From: Amycolatopsis sp. NBC_01488
GTDB lineage: Bacteria; Actinomycetota; Actinomycetes; Mycobacteriales; Pseudonocardiaceae
NCBI RefSeq assembly: GCF_036227105.1
Contig: NZ_CP109434.1
Coordinates: 7,164,501 to 7,228,500, forward strand
Length of the DNA stretch: 64,000 nt
Direction of reading: 5' to 3'
This document shows, one piece after another, positions 11,301-18,934 of the stretch. Position 1 is the stretch's first letter. The number at the start of each line of letters is the position of its first letter. Both the position numbers and the translations under genes were made by a program. The notes beneath the pieces were generated by a model. The model saw only the letters and a list, made by a program, of their open reading frames with translations, ran no database searches and was not told where the DNA came from.

Positions 11301-11909
11301 CAGGGCAACCAGTACGACAACGTGTTCGAGAACCTGACCGCGCTCACCCCGTGGCGCGCGGCCGGACTGGCGGTGTACGGCGGGTACAGCAACACCTTCC
11401 GGAACCTCTACATCGCGGACACGCTGACGTACTCGGCGATCACGATCAGCTCGCTCGACTTCGGCTACCCGTTCCTCGGGTTCGGGCCGCAGCCGACGAC
11501 GGTCCAGAACGCTTCGCTCGTCCGGGACGGTGGCCACTTCTGGGGCCAGCAGACGTTCCCGGCGATCTGGATGTTCTCCGCGTCCAAGGAGTTCCGCGGA
11601 ATCCGGGTGTCCGATGTGGACATCCAGAGCCCGACCTACAGCGGGATCATGTTCCAGACGAAGTACGACGGCACCACGCCGGAGCACCCCGTCGAGGACA
11701 CCGTGCTGACGAACGTGTCGATCACCGGTGCCCACCGCAGCGGTGACGCCTTCGACGCCAAGTCGGGGATCGGGATCTGGGCCAACGAGCTGCCGGAACC
11801 GGGCCAGGGCCCGGCCGTCGGCTCGGCGACCTTCACCGGGCTCACGCTGAGCGACAACGACCAGGACATCCGCAACACGACGTCCACCTTCACCATCGTC
11901 CGCAACTGA
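8313..11909 (+). CDS. Secreted multidomain GH87 alpha-1,3-glucanase (mutanase/mycodextranase)
   Basis: A 1198-residue secreted enzyme. A Sec signal peptide occupies about residues 1-30. Then come an F5/8-type-C discoidin domain (about 45-180), fibronectin III (183-272), a second discoidin domain (276-413), two CARDB modules (416-525, 529-640), a CBM35-like module starting at YEAEDG (650) and a right-handed beta-helix from about 810. The helix carries D961 (TFADGIN) and D984-D985 (STGDDSFAL). Their spacing equals that of the three catalytic aspartates I recall for the Paenibacillus GH87 enzyme. Family members cleave alpha-1,3-glucan of fungal walls or dental mutan. AGAGGA precedes the ATG at 8313. 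The stacked binding domains suggest insoluble substrate. Confidence 0.85.
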   Translation: MRTKRLLSHAATYAALSLLLAAPAVAASAAPAAPAASPAVQPAAQAATATYTASSQLAGYPVTNVGDGKQDTYWESTNNQFPQWVQADLGAPTDVAQLVLKLPAANWGARTETFSVQGSTDGTSFSDLKPSAGYVFDPAKANTVTVDVTGKPRFVRLNVSANTGWPAAQLSEFEVHGPAGGDTQPPSAPGNLAYTQPASGQIRLTWSASTDNTGVTGYDVYANGQLRGSVAGTVLTYTDNQPDGTTVSYFVRAKDAAGNQSPNSATVTRTGTQSGTNLALGKPITASSAQFTFVATNANDDSLTTYWEGGGGTYPNLLTVALGANADVDHVTVKLNPDPAWGPRTQTIAVEGREQSSTAFTTLSAAQTYSFDPNSGNTVTIPLSGRVADVRLRVTANSGAGGGQAAEFQVFGVPAPNPDLTVSGVSWSPQNPVETDAITASATVRNAGTAASGATNVNLYLGTTKVGTANVGALAAGASTTVSANIGTRDAGSYQLTAKVDEANTVIEQNEANNSYTSTTPLVVSPVQSSDLVAATAWSPTNPSAGNAVTLTTTLRNQGTVASAGGAHGVTVTIADQNGTVVKTLSGSYSGTIAPGATAPPVTVGTWTAANGRYTVKTVVDADANELPVKQANNTSTQALFVGRGANMPYDMYEAEDGVVAGGASVIGPNRTIGDLAGEASGRKAVTLNSTGSSVEFTTRASTNTLVTRFSIPDSAGGGGITSTLNVYVDGTFLKAIDLTSHYAWLYGAETGPGNSPGTGPRHVYDEASTLLGTTVPAGHKIKLQKDAANSTNYAIDFVNFEQATAQANPDPAHFAVPAGFTQQDVQNALDKVRQDATLTGVYLPAGSYSMSSKLNVYGKAVTVTGAGPWFTKFSAPSGQENTDIGIDVQSTANGSTFSGFAVFGNYTSRIDGPGKVFNLTNVANLTIDNIWVEHQVVMVWGTNVDNTTIKNSRIRDTFADGINLTNGSTGNHVVNNEARSTGDDSFALFAATDINQGNQYDNVFENLTALTPWRAAGLAVYGGYSNTFRNLYIADTLTYSAITISSLDFGYPFLGFGPQPTTVQNASLVRDGGHFWGQQTFPAIWMFSASKEFRGIRVSDVDIQSPTYSGIMFQTKYDGTTPEHPVEDTVLTNVSITGAHRSGDAFDAKSGIGIWANELPEPGQGPAVGSATFTGLTLSDNDQDIRNTTSTFTIVRN

Positions 11910-11921
11910 GCGATCGGCCCA

Positions 11922-11956
11922 GGTGCCCGCCGGGAAGCCGTTTCCCGGCGGGCACC
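11922..11956 (+). terminator. Hairpin terminator after the GH87 gene
   Basis: GGTGCCCGCCGGGAA (11922-11936) is perfectly complementary to 11942-11956, giving a 15-base stem with a five-base loop, 13 bases after the GH87 stop. There is no T-tract, as is usual in high-GC actinobacteria. Confidence 0.75.
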
Positions 11957-11997
11957 GCCGTGCCAGGATGGCGGTGATCGCGGACGGAGGTGGGCTC

Positions 11998-12762
11998 GTG
12001 CGGATCCTGGTCACCGGTGGCACCGGGCAGCTCGGCAGGCCGGTCGTCGAACGCCTGCGCGCGGCGGGGGAGGAGGTCCGCGTGCTCAGCCGCACGGCGG
12101 GCCCGGACGTCGTCCCCGGCGACCTGCGGACCGGGCGCGGCATCGACAGCGCGGTGGCCGGGGCCGACGTCGTCGTCCACTGCGCCACCGACTTCTTCGG
12201 GCGGGAAGAGCTGCTGGCCCGCACGCTCGTCGAGGCGGCACGGTGGTCCGGTGGCCCGCACCTGGTCTACGTCTCGATCGTCGGCGTCGACCGCGTCCCG
12301 CTCGGCTACTACCGAGCCAGGCACGAAACCGAGCAGGTCATCGCGTCCTCGGGCCTGCCGTACACGATCCAGCGGGCGACGCAGTTCCACGCGCTGGTCC
12401 GGACGCTGCTCGCCGGCGCGACCCGGCTCCCGGTGGTGCCCGTGCCGCGGGTCTCGTTCCAGCCGGTCGACGTCCGGGACGTCGCTCGGCGGCTCGCGGA
12501 CCTCGCGCTGGCCGAACCGGCCGGCCGCGCCGACGACTTCGGCGGCCCCGAGATCCTCACGGCGGCCGAGCTGACCCAGGCGGTCCTCGAAGTGAGCGGC
12601 CGGCGGCGAAAGCTCGTGCCGGTGACCGTGCCGGGCGAGACGTTCCGCGCTTACGCCGGTGGCGGGCACCTTGCGCCGGATCACCTCGACGGCGAGATCA
12701 CCTTCGCCCGGTACCTGGCCGGGCAGCCCGACGCGGGCGTCCTGCGCTACCGGGAGCGCTAG
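11998..12762 (+). CDS. NmrA/SDR-like NAD(P)-binding oxidoreductase
   Basis: A 254-residue atypical short-chain dehydrogenase. VRILVTGGTGQLGRPVVERL is the Rossmann dinucleotide motif at the very start; ADVVVHCATD, HLVYVSIVGVDRVPLGYYRARHE and the C-terminal substrate region follow. The YxxxK catalytic motif is replaced by YYRAR, as in NmrA-like proteins that may sense NADP(H) or act on small reducible substrates. I chose the GTG at 11998 because GGAGG lies at 11986-11990; longer starts would extend into the terminator of the upstream gene. The gene stands alone and its substrate is unknown. Confidence 0.83.
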   Translation: MRILVTGGTGQLGRPVVERLRAAGEEVRVLSRTAGPDVVPGDLRTGRGIDSAVAGADVVVHCATDFFGREELLARTLVEAARWSGGPHLVYVSIVGVDRVPLGYYRARHETEQVIASSGLPYTIQRATQFHALVRTLLAGATRLPVVPVPRVSFQPVDVRDVARRLADLALAEPAGRADDFGGPEILTAAELTQAVLEVSGRRRKLVPVTVPGETFRAYAGGGHLAPDHLDGEITFARYLAGQPDAGVLRYRER

Positions 12763-12877
12763 GTCCGGGGCGTCAGCGGCTCCGGGCGCGCTGCCTACGT
12801 CCACGACCGGCTGGCCGAAAGCCTGTGCCGCACCACTGCTGACGTATCGTATCTAATCGGAATAATTACGAAGAATC

Positions 12878-12907
12878 TTGACCTAGGATCCGCATAGGTC
12901 ATATGTT
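12878..12907 (+). promoter_or_regulatory. Promoter of the GH95 gene with inverted repeat in the spacer
   Basis: TTGACC (12878-12883) and TATGTT (12902-12907) are separated by 18 bases in an unusually AT-rich stretch. The inverted repeat GACCTA / TAGGTC (12880-12885 and 12895-12900) fills the space between them, a good place for a repressor to block polymerase. The transcription start predicted from this promoter lies between the GTG-like codon at 12907 and the ATG at 12955, supporting the latter as the start. Confidence 0.55.
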
Positions 12908-12954
12908 TGGCGGGTTGCACGCCGGTCCCGCCTTCAACGCCGAACGGATCCGAC

Positions 12955-15264
12955 ATGGCGAACCCCGCCCTCCCGCCCTCGCGTCGCACCTTCCTCAAGC
13001 TCGGCGGCGCGGTCGGCGCCGGAATCGCCCTCAGTGGCGCTCGTCCTTTCACCGCAAGCGCAGACGTCGTCCGCCCGGCTGACGCGGACCTGATTCCGGA
13101 CAGCCGGGCGACGACGCTGTGGTACCCCGCGCCCGCGGCGGAGGACAAGATCATCGAACAGGGTCTGCCGATCGGCAATGGTCGGATCGGTGCCCTGGTC
13201 GGTGGTGACCCGGCCGCCGACTTCCTCTACCTCGCCGACGCGTCACTGTGGACCGGCGGCGCCAACGACGTCCTCGAGGACGACGGCCAGTTCCCTTACG
13301 AGCGCGAGAAGTTCGGCACCCTCGGACTGCTGGCGAAGGTGCGGATCTCCGTGCCCGCGCACACCGGCGTGACGGACTACCGCCGCACGCTCGACCTCAG
13401 CAACGGCGTCGTCGTGATCACCTACCGGCACAGCGGAGTGCGGTACCGCCGCGAGTACTTCGCGAGCCACCCCGACGACGTCGTGGTGATCCGGCTCAGC
13501 GGCGGGCCGGTCACCGGCTCGGTCTCGCTGGAGCCCACCCGCGGCGAGGCGACGGCGGGCCCGGCGGCGTTCGCCGGCACGTTCGACAACGGCCTGAAAT
13601 ACGCGTGCGCCGCGGCCGGTGGCGTGACTTTCAGCGGGAGTCGCGAAGTCGTCATCGTCCTCAGCGGCGGGACGAACTACGTGCCCGACGCGGCCCGGAA
13701 GTTCCTCGACGCATCGCTCGACCCGCTGGCGCTCGCGAAGCAGAAGGCGTCGAAGGCCCTGCGGGCCGGCGGCGGCGCGCTGCTCGCCACCCACGTCGCC
13801 GACTACCGGCGGCTCTACGACCGGATGACCGTCGACCTGGGACAGTCGCCGCCGGCGAAGCGGGCGCTGGACACGTGGTCGCGGCTGCTGGCCCGGCACG
13901 CCGACCCGGCGACGCCGGACCCCGAGCTGGAGGCGAGCTACCTGCAGTTCGGGCGGTACCTGACGATCACCGGCTCGCGCGACGGGCTGCCGATGGGCCT
14001 GCAGGGGTTGTGGCAGAACACCAACACGCCCGACTGGATGAGCGACTACCACACCGACATCAACCTGCAGATGAACTACTGGCTCGCCGACCGCGCGGCG
14101 CTGCCCGGGAGCTTCACTGCACTGGCCGACTACTGCCTCGCGCAGCTTCCCGTGTGGACGGACAGCACGAAACGGCTGTTCAACGACCCGCGCAACCGGT
14201 TCCGGAACACCAGCGGCAAGATCGGCGGCTGGGCGATCGCGTTCTCGACCAACATCTACGGCGGCTCCGGCTGGTGGTGGCACCCCGCCGGCAACGCGTG
14301 GCTGTGCAACTCGCTGTGGGACCACTACGCGTTCACGCAGGACAAGGCGTACCTCGCGCGGATCTACCCGCTCCTCAAGGGTGCGGCCGAGTTCTGGGAG
14401 GCCCGGCTCGTCCCGATGACCGTCGACGGCCGCGAGGTGCTCGTCGACGACCACGACTGGTCACCCGAGCACGGCCCGCAGGACACCCGGGGCAACACCT
14501 ACTCGCAGGAGATCGTCTGGGACCTGTTCGCCCACTACCGCGAAGCCGCCGCGGTCCTCGGCCGCGACCGCGCGTACGGCGACCGGATCGCGGGGCTGCA
14601 GCAGAAGCTGTACCTGCCGAAGGTGAGCCCGGCGACGGGCTGGCTCGAGGAGTGGATGTCGCCGGACAACCTCGGCGAGACGACCCACCGGCACCTCTCG
14701 CCGCTGATCGGCTTCTTCCCCGGCGACCGGATCGCGGCCGACACGGCGGCTCCGGAACTGCTCGACGGCGTCCGCGCGCTGCTGACCGCCCGCGGGATGG
14801 ACAGCTACGGCTGGGCGTGCGCGTGGCGGTCGGCGTGCTGGGCGCGGCTCAAGGACGCCGACAAGGCGTACCAGCTGCTGCTGACGGTGCTGCGGCCGTC
14901 GGTCGCCAACGGCAACGGGACCGCGCCGAACTTCTTCGACATGTACAGCCAGGGCAGCTACACGATCTTCCAGATCGACGCGAACCTCGGCGCGCCGACG
15001 GCGATGGCGGAGATGCTCGTCTACTCACGCCCCGGCGTGCTGGAGCTGCTGCCCGCGCTGCCCTCGGCGTGGGCCTCGTCGGGCCGCGTGACGGGGATCG
15101 GCGCACGCGGCGGCTTCGACGTCGACCTGTCCTGGCGCGACGGGAAGGTGACCCGCGCGGTGGTCCGCAGCGTCGGCGGGACCCGGACGGAGGTGCGCGC
15201 CGGCGCCTGGCGTCGCGTGATCACCCTGCGGCCGGGGCAGTCGGTCACGGTCCAGCCAAGTTGA
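12955..15264 (+). CDS. Tat-exported GH95 alpha-L-fucosidase
   Basis: A 769-residue glycoside hydrolase family 95 protein. The N-terminus has the twin-arginine signal SRRTFLKLGG plus a hydrophobic stretch ending near TASA, so it is exported folded through the Tat system. The early WYPAPA...LPIGNGRIGAL motif, SDYHTDINLQMNYW (363-376), LEEWMSPD (564-571), HRHLSPLIGFFPGDR and FQIDANLG (D675) are family landmarks. The acidic residues in the last motifs are likely catalytic. GH95 enzymes remove terminal alpha-1,2-fucose by an inverting mechanism, though some members act on alpha-L-galactosides. Transcribed alone from the promoter at 12878-12907; the ribosome site before the ATG is weak. Confidence 0.88.
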   Translation: MANPALPPSRRTFLKLGGAVGAGIALSGARPFTASADVVRPADADLIPDSRATTLWYPAPAAEDKIIEQGLPIGNGRIGALVGGDPAADFLYLADASLWTGGANDVLEDDGQFPYEREKFGTLGLLAKVRISVPAHTGVTDYRRTLDLSNGVVVITYRHSGVRYRREYFASHPDDVVVIRLSGGPVTGSVSLEPTRGEATAGPAAFAGTFDNGLKYACAAAGGVTFSGSREVVIVLSGGTNYVPDAARKFLDASLDPLALAKQKASKALRAGGGALLATHVADYRRLYDRMTVDLGQSPPAKRALDTWSRLLARHADPATPDPELEASYLQFGRYLTITGSRDGLPMGLQGLWQNTNTPDWMSDYHTDINLQMNYWLADRAALPGSFTALADYCLAQLPVWTDSTKRLFNDPRNRFRNTSGKIGGWAIAFSTNIYGGSGWWWHPAGNAWLCNSLWDHYAFTQDKAYLARIYPLLKGAAEFWEARLVPMTVDGREVLVDDHDWSPEHGPQDTRGNTYSQEIVWDLFAHYREAAAVLGRDRAYGDRIAGLQQKLYLPKVSPATGWLEEWMSPDNLGETTHRHLSPLIGFFPGDRIAADTAAPELLDGVRALLTARGMDSYGWACAWRSACWARLKDADKAYQLLLTVLRPSVANGNGTAPNFFDMYSQGSYTIFQIDANLGAPTAMAEMLVYSRPGVLELLPALPSAWASSGRVTGIGARGGFDVDLSWRDGKVTRAVVRSVGGTRTEVRAGAWRRVITLRPGQSVTVQPS

Positions 15265-15325
15265 GGGGTAACCTCCGGAAACCGATGTAGTGTTCAATCA
15301 CTTTCTTCGGACCGGAGGTCTCACC

Positions 15326-15694
15326 GTGAACGTCGTCCTGTGGGTCGTGGCGGGTCTGCTCGCCGCGCTGTACCTGGCTGCCGGCGGCATGAAGCTGGTG
15401 ACGCCGCGGGAGAAGCTGCTGGAAAACCCGAACATGGGCTGGACAACGGACTTCTCCGACGCGGCGGTCAAGGGCATCGGCGCCGTCGAGATCCTCGGCG
15501 CGTTCGGGCTGATCCTGCCGTGGGCCCTCGACATCGCGCCGGTGCTCACCCCGGTGGCCGCCACCGGGCTGGCGGTGGTCCAGATCGGCGCGATCATCGT
15601 GCACGCACGGCGCAAGGAAACCAAGGCGCTGCCGATGAACGTCGTGCTGCTGGTGCTGGCGGCGTTCGTCGCGGTGGGCCGGTTCGCCGGCTGA
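15326..15694 (+). CDS. DoxX-like integral membrane protein
   Basis: A 122-residue protein with four predicted membrane helices: VLWVVAGLLAALYLAAGGMK, IGAVEILGAFGLILPWAL, a third around VLTPVAATGLAVVQIGAIIV and a C-terminal MNVVLLVLAAFVAVGRF. The GxxKL near the first helix and the ExLGxxGL core are typical of the DoxX/DUF4267-like superfamily of small membrane proteins, some of which take part in oxidative-stress complexes. The GTG at 15326 follows GGAGG (15314-15318). It lies just upstream of a broken alpha/beta hydrolase and may once have been co-transcribed with it. No specific function can be assigned. Confidence 0.8.
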   Translation: MNVVLWVVAGLLAALYLAAGGMKLVTPREKLLENPNMGWTTDFSDAAVKGIGAVEILGAFGLILPWALDIAPVLTPVAATGLAVVQIGAIIVHARRKETKALPMNVVLLVLAAFVAVGRFAG

Positions 15695-15711
15695 CAGCTC
15701 GTCCGGAGGTT

Positions 15712-16259
15712 CGTTGACGCTTCCCGCTCACACAGCTTCCTGATGGATGGCCGGATGTTCGCCCCGCAGCTCGCGGCGCTCGACGGCTCCGGTGCGTCAC
15801 CGTCGACGAACGCGGCCACGGCGGCACGCCCGCCGACGGCCCGTTCGACTACGGGGACGTCGCCCGGGACGTCCTGCGGGTGCTCGACGGGCTCGGCGTC
15901 TCGCGGGCGGCCGTCGTCGGGACCAGCCAGGGCGGGTTCGTCGCGCTGCGGATGGCGTCGCCCGGATCTGCTTCGGCGGCTTTCCCGTGGACGAGTGGAA
16001 GGAGCGCTGGAAGCCGGTGGCGCCGGACCAGCTGAAGCTGACCATGGGCGCGCTCGTCGACCGGGACTCCGTGCTCGCGCGGGCCGGGGAGATCGCGTGC
16101 CCGGCCCTGGTGCTGCACGGCTCGGCCGACCTCGCGTACCCCGTGGAGCGAGCGGCCGAGCCCCTGGTCGTCGTCGACGGCGGCGCCCACTTCCTCGGCT
16201 ACACCCACCCGGACGAGGTGAACCCGGCGCCGGCGAAGTTCCTCGGCACGCACGCGTAA
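15712..16259 (+). pseudogene. Wrecked alpha/beta hydrolase gene
   Basis: Family motifs are spread over three reading frames. MDGRMFAPQLAALDG (from 15743) is the usual segment after the oxyanion-hole glycine. One frame over comes VDERGHGGTPADGPF (around 15796-15845), then VVGTSQGGFVALRMA (15910-15957), the nucleophile elbow. The third frame resumes at ICFGGFPVDEWKERW and runs to the C-terminus through VLHGSADLAYP and GGAHFLGYTHPD. Roughly 60 residues of cap region are missing between elbow and tail, and the first beta-strand before HSFLMDG is lost. At least two lesions make it non-functional. Its LysR neighbour is intact. Confidence 0.75.
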
Positions 16260-16285
16260 TACCCTGGAGGTCTCAGGGAGGTCCG

Positions 16286-17143
16286 GTGGACGTCGATCTG
16301 CGGAAGCTGCGCTACTTCGTCGCGGTCGCCGAGGAACTGCACTTCGGGCGCGCCGCCGCGCGGCTGCACATCGCGCAGCCGGTGCTCTCGCGGCAGATCC
16401 GCGCGCTCGAAGGTGAGCTACGAGCGCAGTTGTTCGTGCGGGACAAGCGGTCCACCGCGCTGACCGAGGCCGGTCGTCAGCTGCTGGAGGACGCGCGTCC
16501 GTTGCTGGCTTCGGCGTCTGCGCTGCGTCGGCGGGTGGCCACGGCCGCGCGCGGCACGTCGACGTTCACCGTGGCGTTCATGCCGGGGATCACGGTCACC
16601 GCCGCGGTCCGCGCGTTTTCCTCGCGGTATCCGGACGTCTCGGTGGAACTGCTCCGGACGACGTGGGACGACCAGGTCGAAGTCCTCCACGACGGCCGCG
16701 CCGACGTGAGCGTGGTCCGGCTGCCGGTGGACCGGCGCGGGCTGAGCGTGCGGCCGCTGTTCGCCGAGCCGCGGGTGGCGGTGCTGCGGGCGGACCACCG
16801 GCTGGCGGGCAAGGAGTCGGTGCGGGTCGGGGACCTCGCCGACGAGCACCTGCTCAACGATCCGGACGCGGTGCCCGAGTGGCGTGACGTCGCGGTCGAG
16901 CTGCGGGAGGGCGCGGCACCGCGACGGCGGGAGTTCCGGAGCGTCGAAGAGAAGCTGGAACACGTCGCCGCCGGGCGGGGGATCGCGGTGATCCCGCGGT
17001 CGACGTCGGAGTACTACACGCGTCCCGACGTCGCGCACGTCCCGGTCGAGGACCTGCCGCCGAACGAGGTGTGCCTGGCGTGGGTCGCGGCGCGGCGGTC
17101 CCGGCTGATCTTCGCGTTCGCCGAGATCTTGTCTTCGGTATAA
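16286..17143 (+). CDS. LysR-family transcriptional regulator
   Basis: A 285-residue LysR-type regulator: winged helix VDLRKLRYFVAVAEELHFGR through PVLSRQIRALEGEL at residues 3-45, then a periplasmic-binding-like effector domain (TFTVAFMPGI onward). The family usually controls a neighbouring metabolic gene in response to a small ligand. Here the gene just upstream on the same strand is a dead alpha/beta hydrolase, so its original target may be gone. The GTG start at 16286 follows GGGAGG (16276-16281). Its stop is only 20 bases before the HAD gene. That gap and the preceding bases are AT-rich (TATATC at 17147-17152) and may hold a second promoter. Confidence 0.92.
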   Translation: MDVDLRKLRYFVAVAEELHFGRAAARLHIAQPVLSRQIRALEGELRAQLFVRDKRSTALTEAGRQLLEDARPLLASASALRRRVATAARGTSTFTVAFMPGITVTAAVRAFSSRYPDVSVELLRTTWDDQVEVLHDGRADVSVVRLPVDRRGLSVRPLFAEPRVAVLRADHRLAGKESVRVGDLADEHLLNDPDAVPEWRDVAVELREGAAPRRREFRSVEEKLEHVAAGRGIAVIPRSTSEYYTRPDVAHVPVEDLPPNEVCLAWVAARRSRLIFAFAEILSSV

Positions 17144-17163
17144 CCGTATATCAGAATGACGGT

Positions 17164-17826
17164 ATGACTCGCTGGGCGACGTTCGACTGTTTCGGCACGC
17201 TGGTGGACTGGCGCCACGGCATCGCCACCGGGCTCGAGCTGCTGTTCCCCGGCCGGGGCGCGGAGCTGCTGGAGGTCTACCACACGATCGAACCGCGGGT
17301 GCAGGTCGAGCAGCCCGTGCGGCGCTACCGCGAGGTGCTCGCGGAGTCACTGCGGCGGACCGCGGCCGAAGCGGGCGTCGAGCTGCTGCCCGACGACGCG
17401 TCCGTGCTGGCGACCGGCCTGCCGTACTGGCCGGTGTTCCCCGACGTCCGGCCCGCGCTCACCGCGTTGCGCGAGGCGGGCTGGCGGATCGCGCTGCTGA
17501 CGAACTGCGACCGCGACCTCATCGGCGAGACGCAGCGCCGGCTCGTGGTGCCGATCGACGCGATCGTGACCGCCGAGGACGTCGGTTCGTACAAGCCCGG
17601 CCACGCGCACTTCGAGCGTTTCGCCGCCACCTTCGATGCCACGCGCGAGAACTGGGTCCACATCGCACAGAGCCACTTCCACGACATGGTGCCGGCCCAG
17701 GCGTTGGACATCCGCCGGATCTGGATCAACCGGCACGCCCAGCCGGACGACCCGTCGATCGCCGACGCCGTGCTGCCCGGCCTCGACGACCTGGTCGCGA
17801 CGGTGGAGCGGGTGCACGCGTTCTGA
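17164..17826 (+). CDS. HAD-superfamily hydrolase (haloacid dehalogenase type II-like)
   Basis: A 220-residue HAD phosphatase/dehalogenase-type protein. Motif I FDCFGTLVDW supplies the nucleophilic Asp (residue 8), motif II is LLTNCDRD, motif III Lys is in VGSYKPGHAHF, and motif IV Asp is in AQSHFHDMVPA. The SYKP and WINRH segments are typical of (S)-2-haloacid dehalogenase-like members, but many relatives are phosphatases and the substrate is not predictable. The stop codon overlaps the start of the GntR gene by one base (TGATG), so the two are translationally coupled and the regulator may control this enzyme. Confidence 0.87.
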   Translation: MTRWATFDCFGTLVDWRHGIATGLELLFPGRGAELLEVYHTIEPRVQVEQPVRRYREVLAESLRRTAAEAGVELLPDDASVLATGLPYWPVFPDVRPALTALREAGWRIALLTNCDRDLIGETQRRLVVPIDAIVTAEDVGSYKPGHAHFERFAATFDATRENWVHIAQSHFHDMVPAQALDIRRIWINRHAQPDDPSIADAVLPGLDDLVATVERVHAF

Positions 17827-18458
17827 TGGTGCTGCAGACGACGAACACCCGCGACGCGCTGGTCGCCGAGGTACGCCGCCGGATCCTCAGCGGGACGCTG
17901 TCCCCGGGGACGCCGCTGACCGAGCAGGGCCTGGCGACGACGTTCGGCGTGGCGCGCCCGACGGTGCGCTCGGCGTTGCAGGAGCTGGTCGCCCGGCACC
18001 TGGTGGAGCGCTCCGACGGCCGTTCGCTGCGGGTCCCGCTGCTGACGGACGCCGACGTGCGCGACCTGTTCACGGTCCGCCTGCCCCTGGAGCTCACGGC
18101 GGCGCGGCTGGTCGTCGGCGGACGGCGGCCGCTGGCCGGGGTGTCGGCGGCGTTGTCGGTGCTGGAGTCCCTGGCGCCGGGAGCGGGCTGGAGCGAGCGA
18201 GTGGAGGCGCACACGGCGTTCCACCTGGCCCTCGTCGACGCGGCGGGCAGTGTCCGGTTGAGCCGGATCTACCCGCCGCTGCAGGAGGAGATGCAGCTGT
18301 GCCTGGCCCGGTTGCGCGGGTCGTACCCGAACCCGGCCGAGCTGGCGGTGGAGCACCGCCGGTTGTTCGAGGCGATCGCGTCGGGCAACCGGGCGAGCGC
18401 CGAGGCGGAGATGCGCGACCACTTGGAGCGCGCCCGGAACGGGTTGCTCGACCTCTGA
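17826..18458 (+). CDS. GntR-family (FCD domain) transcriptional regulator
   Basis: A 210-residue FadR-subfamily GntR regulator: winged helix at about residues 8-70 (RRRILSGTLSPGTPLTEQGL, GVARPTVRSALQELVARHLV) and an alpha-helical FCD ligand domain with AHTAFHLALVDAAG (D/H metal-site region) and EHRRLFEAIASGN. Such domains bind carboxylic acids, often with a metal. The ATG overlaps the HAD stop by one base. It probably responds to the substrate or product of that hydrolase; this is inferred from coupling only. Confidence 0.9.
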   Translation: MVLQTTNTRDALVAEVRRRILSGTLSPGTPLTEQGLATTFGVARPTVRSALQELVARHLVERSDGRSLRVPLLTDADVRDLFTVRLPLELTAARLVVGGRRPLAGVSAALSVLESLAPGAGWSERVEAHTAFHLALVDAAGSVRLSRIYPPLQEEMQLCLARLRGSYPNPAELAVEHRRLFEAIASGNRASAEAEMRDHLERARNGLLDL

Positions 18459-18463
18459 GCCCG

Positions 18464-18625
18464 GTGCGGAGGGCCTGGCTCGCCTCCGCCGGCTTCGCAC
18501 TGCTGTCGACCGGCCTCGGCCTGTTCGTCACGGTCGCGGCTGGCTTGCCGCGGTTCCGGTCGCCGTCGAGTGCCGCAGGGGTGAGGCCCGCCCACAGCGG
18601 CCGACGGGTGCGAGGCACGATCTGA
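18464..18625 (+). CDS. Possible 53-residue single-pass membrane protein or gene remnant
   Basis: Immediately after the GntR stop, a GTG opens a 53-codon frame with one clear hydrophobic segment (LASAGFALLSTGLGLFVTV), followed by a basic, low-complexity tail. The codons are GC-rich in third position over the first 35 residues. It may be a small membrane protein or the N-terminal stub of a longer, lost transporter. I recognise no family. Confidence 0.25.
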   Translation: MRRAWLASAGFALLSTGLGLFVTVAAGLPRFRSPSSAAGVRPAHSGRRVRGTI

Positions 18626-18647
18626 CTGGCGCCGTCGGGGTCGTCGG

Positions 18648-18824
18648 TCAGTAGCCTGCCGCGGAACCGCCGTGCTGGACCTCGACCCGGTGGCTCGTGA
18701 ACAAGCTCGCCCGCAGCGCCGCCCAATGGCGCGGTGTCGAGCGCGGTCGCCGGGCTGCCGGCGGCGGGCCCGCGCGGTACTCCATCTCCACCCGCACCCA
18801 GTCGTAGATCCAGTCGCCTCGCAT
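18648..18824 (-). CDS. Small hypothetical protein with DWVRVEMEYR motif
   Basis: A 58-residue frame too short for most gene finders. GAGGAG lies four bases before the ATG, an unusually good ribosome site for this window. The product begins MRGDWIYDWVRVEMEYR and ends with HRVEVQHGGSAAGY; the aromatic and acidic N-terminus is not what random high-GC sequence yields. It is soluble, has no signal or membrane segment, and no function is recognised. It is downstream of and on the same strand as the epimerase gene. Confidence 0.5.
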   Translation of the reverse strand: MRGDWIYDWVRVEMEYRAGPPPAARRPRSTPRHWAALRASLFTSHRVEVQHGGSAAGY

Positions 18825-18934
18825 GGCGCTCCTCGTCTCTGTTTCCGAATCCCTGTCTCCGAGGAACCCCACGGTCGTCCTGAGGGGACCGCCGCCGCAT
18901 CGGGTGATCGCGTGCTTCGCCGCGCCTGGATCCC

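Noticed and set aside
8115-12224. A 1369-codon open frame antisense to the GH87 gene.
   Set aside because: Its codon-position bias is that of the antisense strand of a high-GC gene, with no recognisable domain. GH87 domains on the plus strand account for the region.
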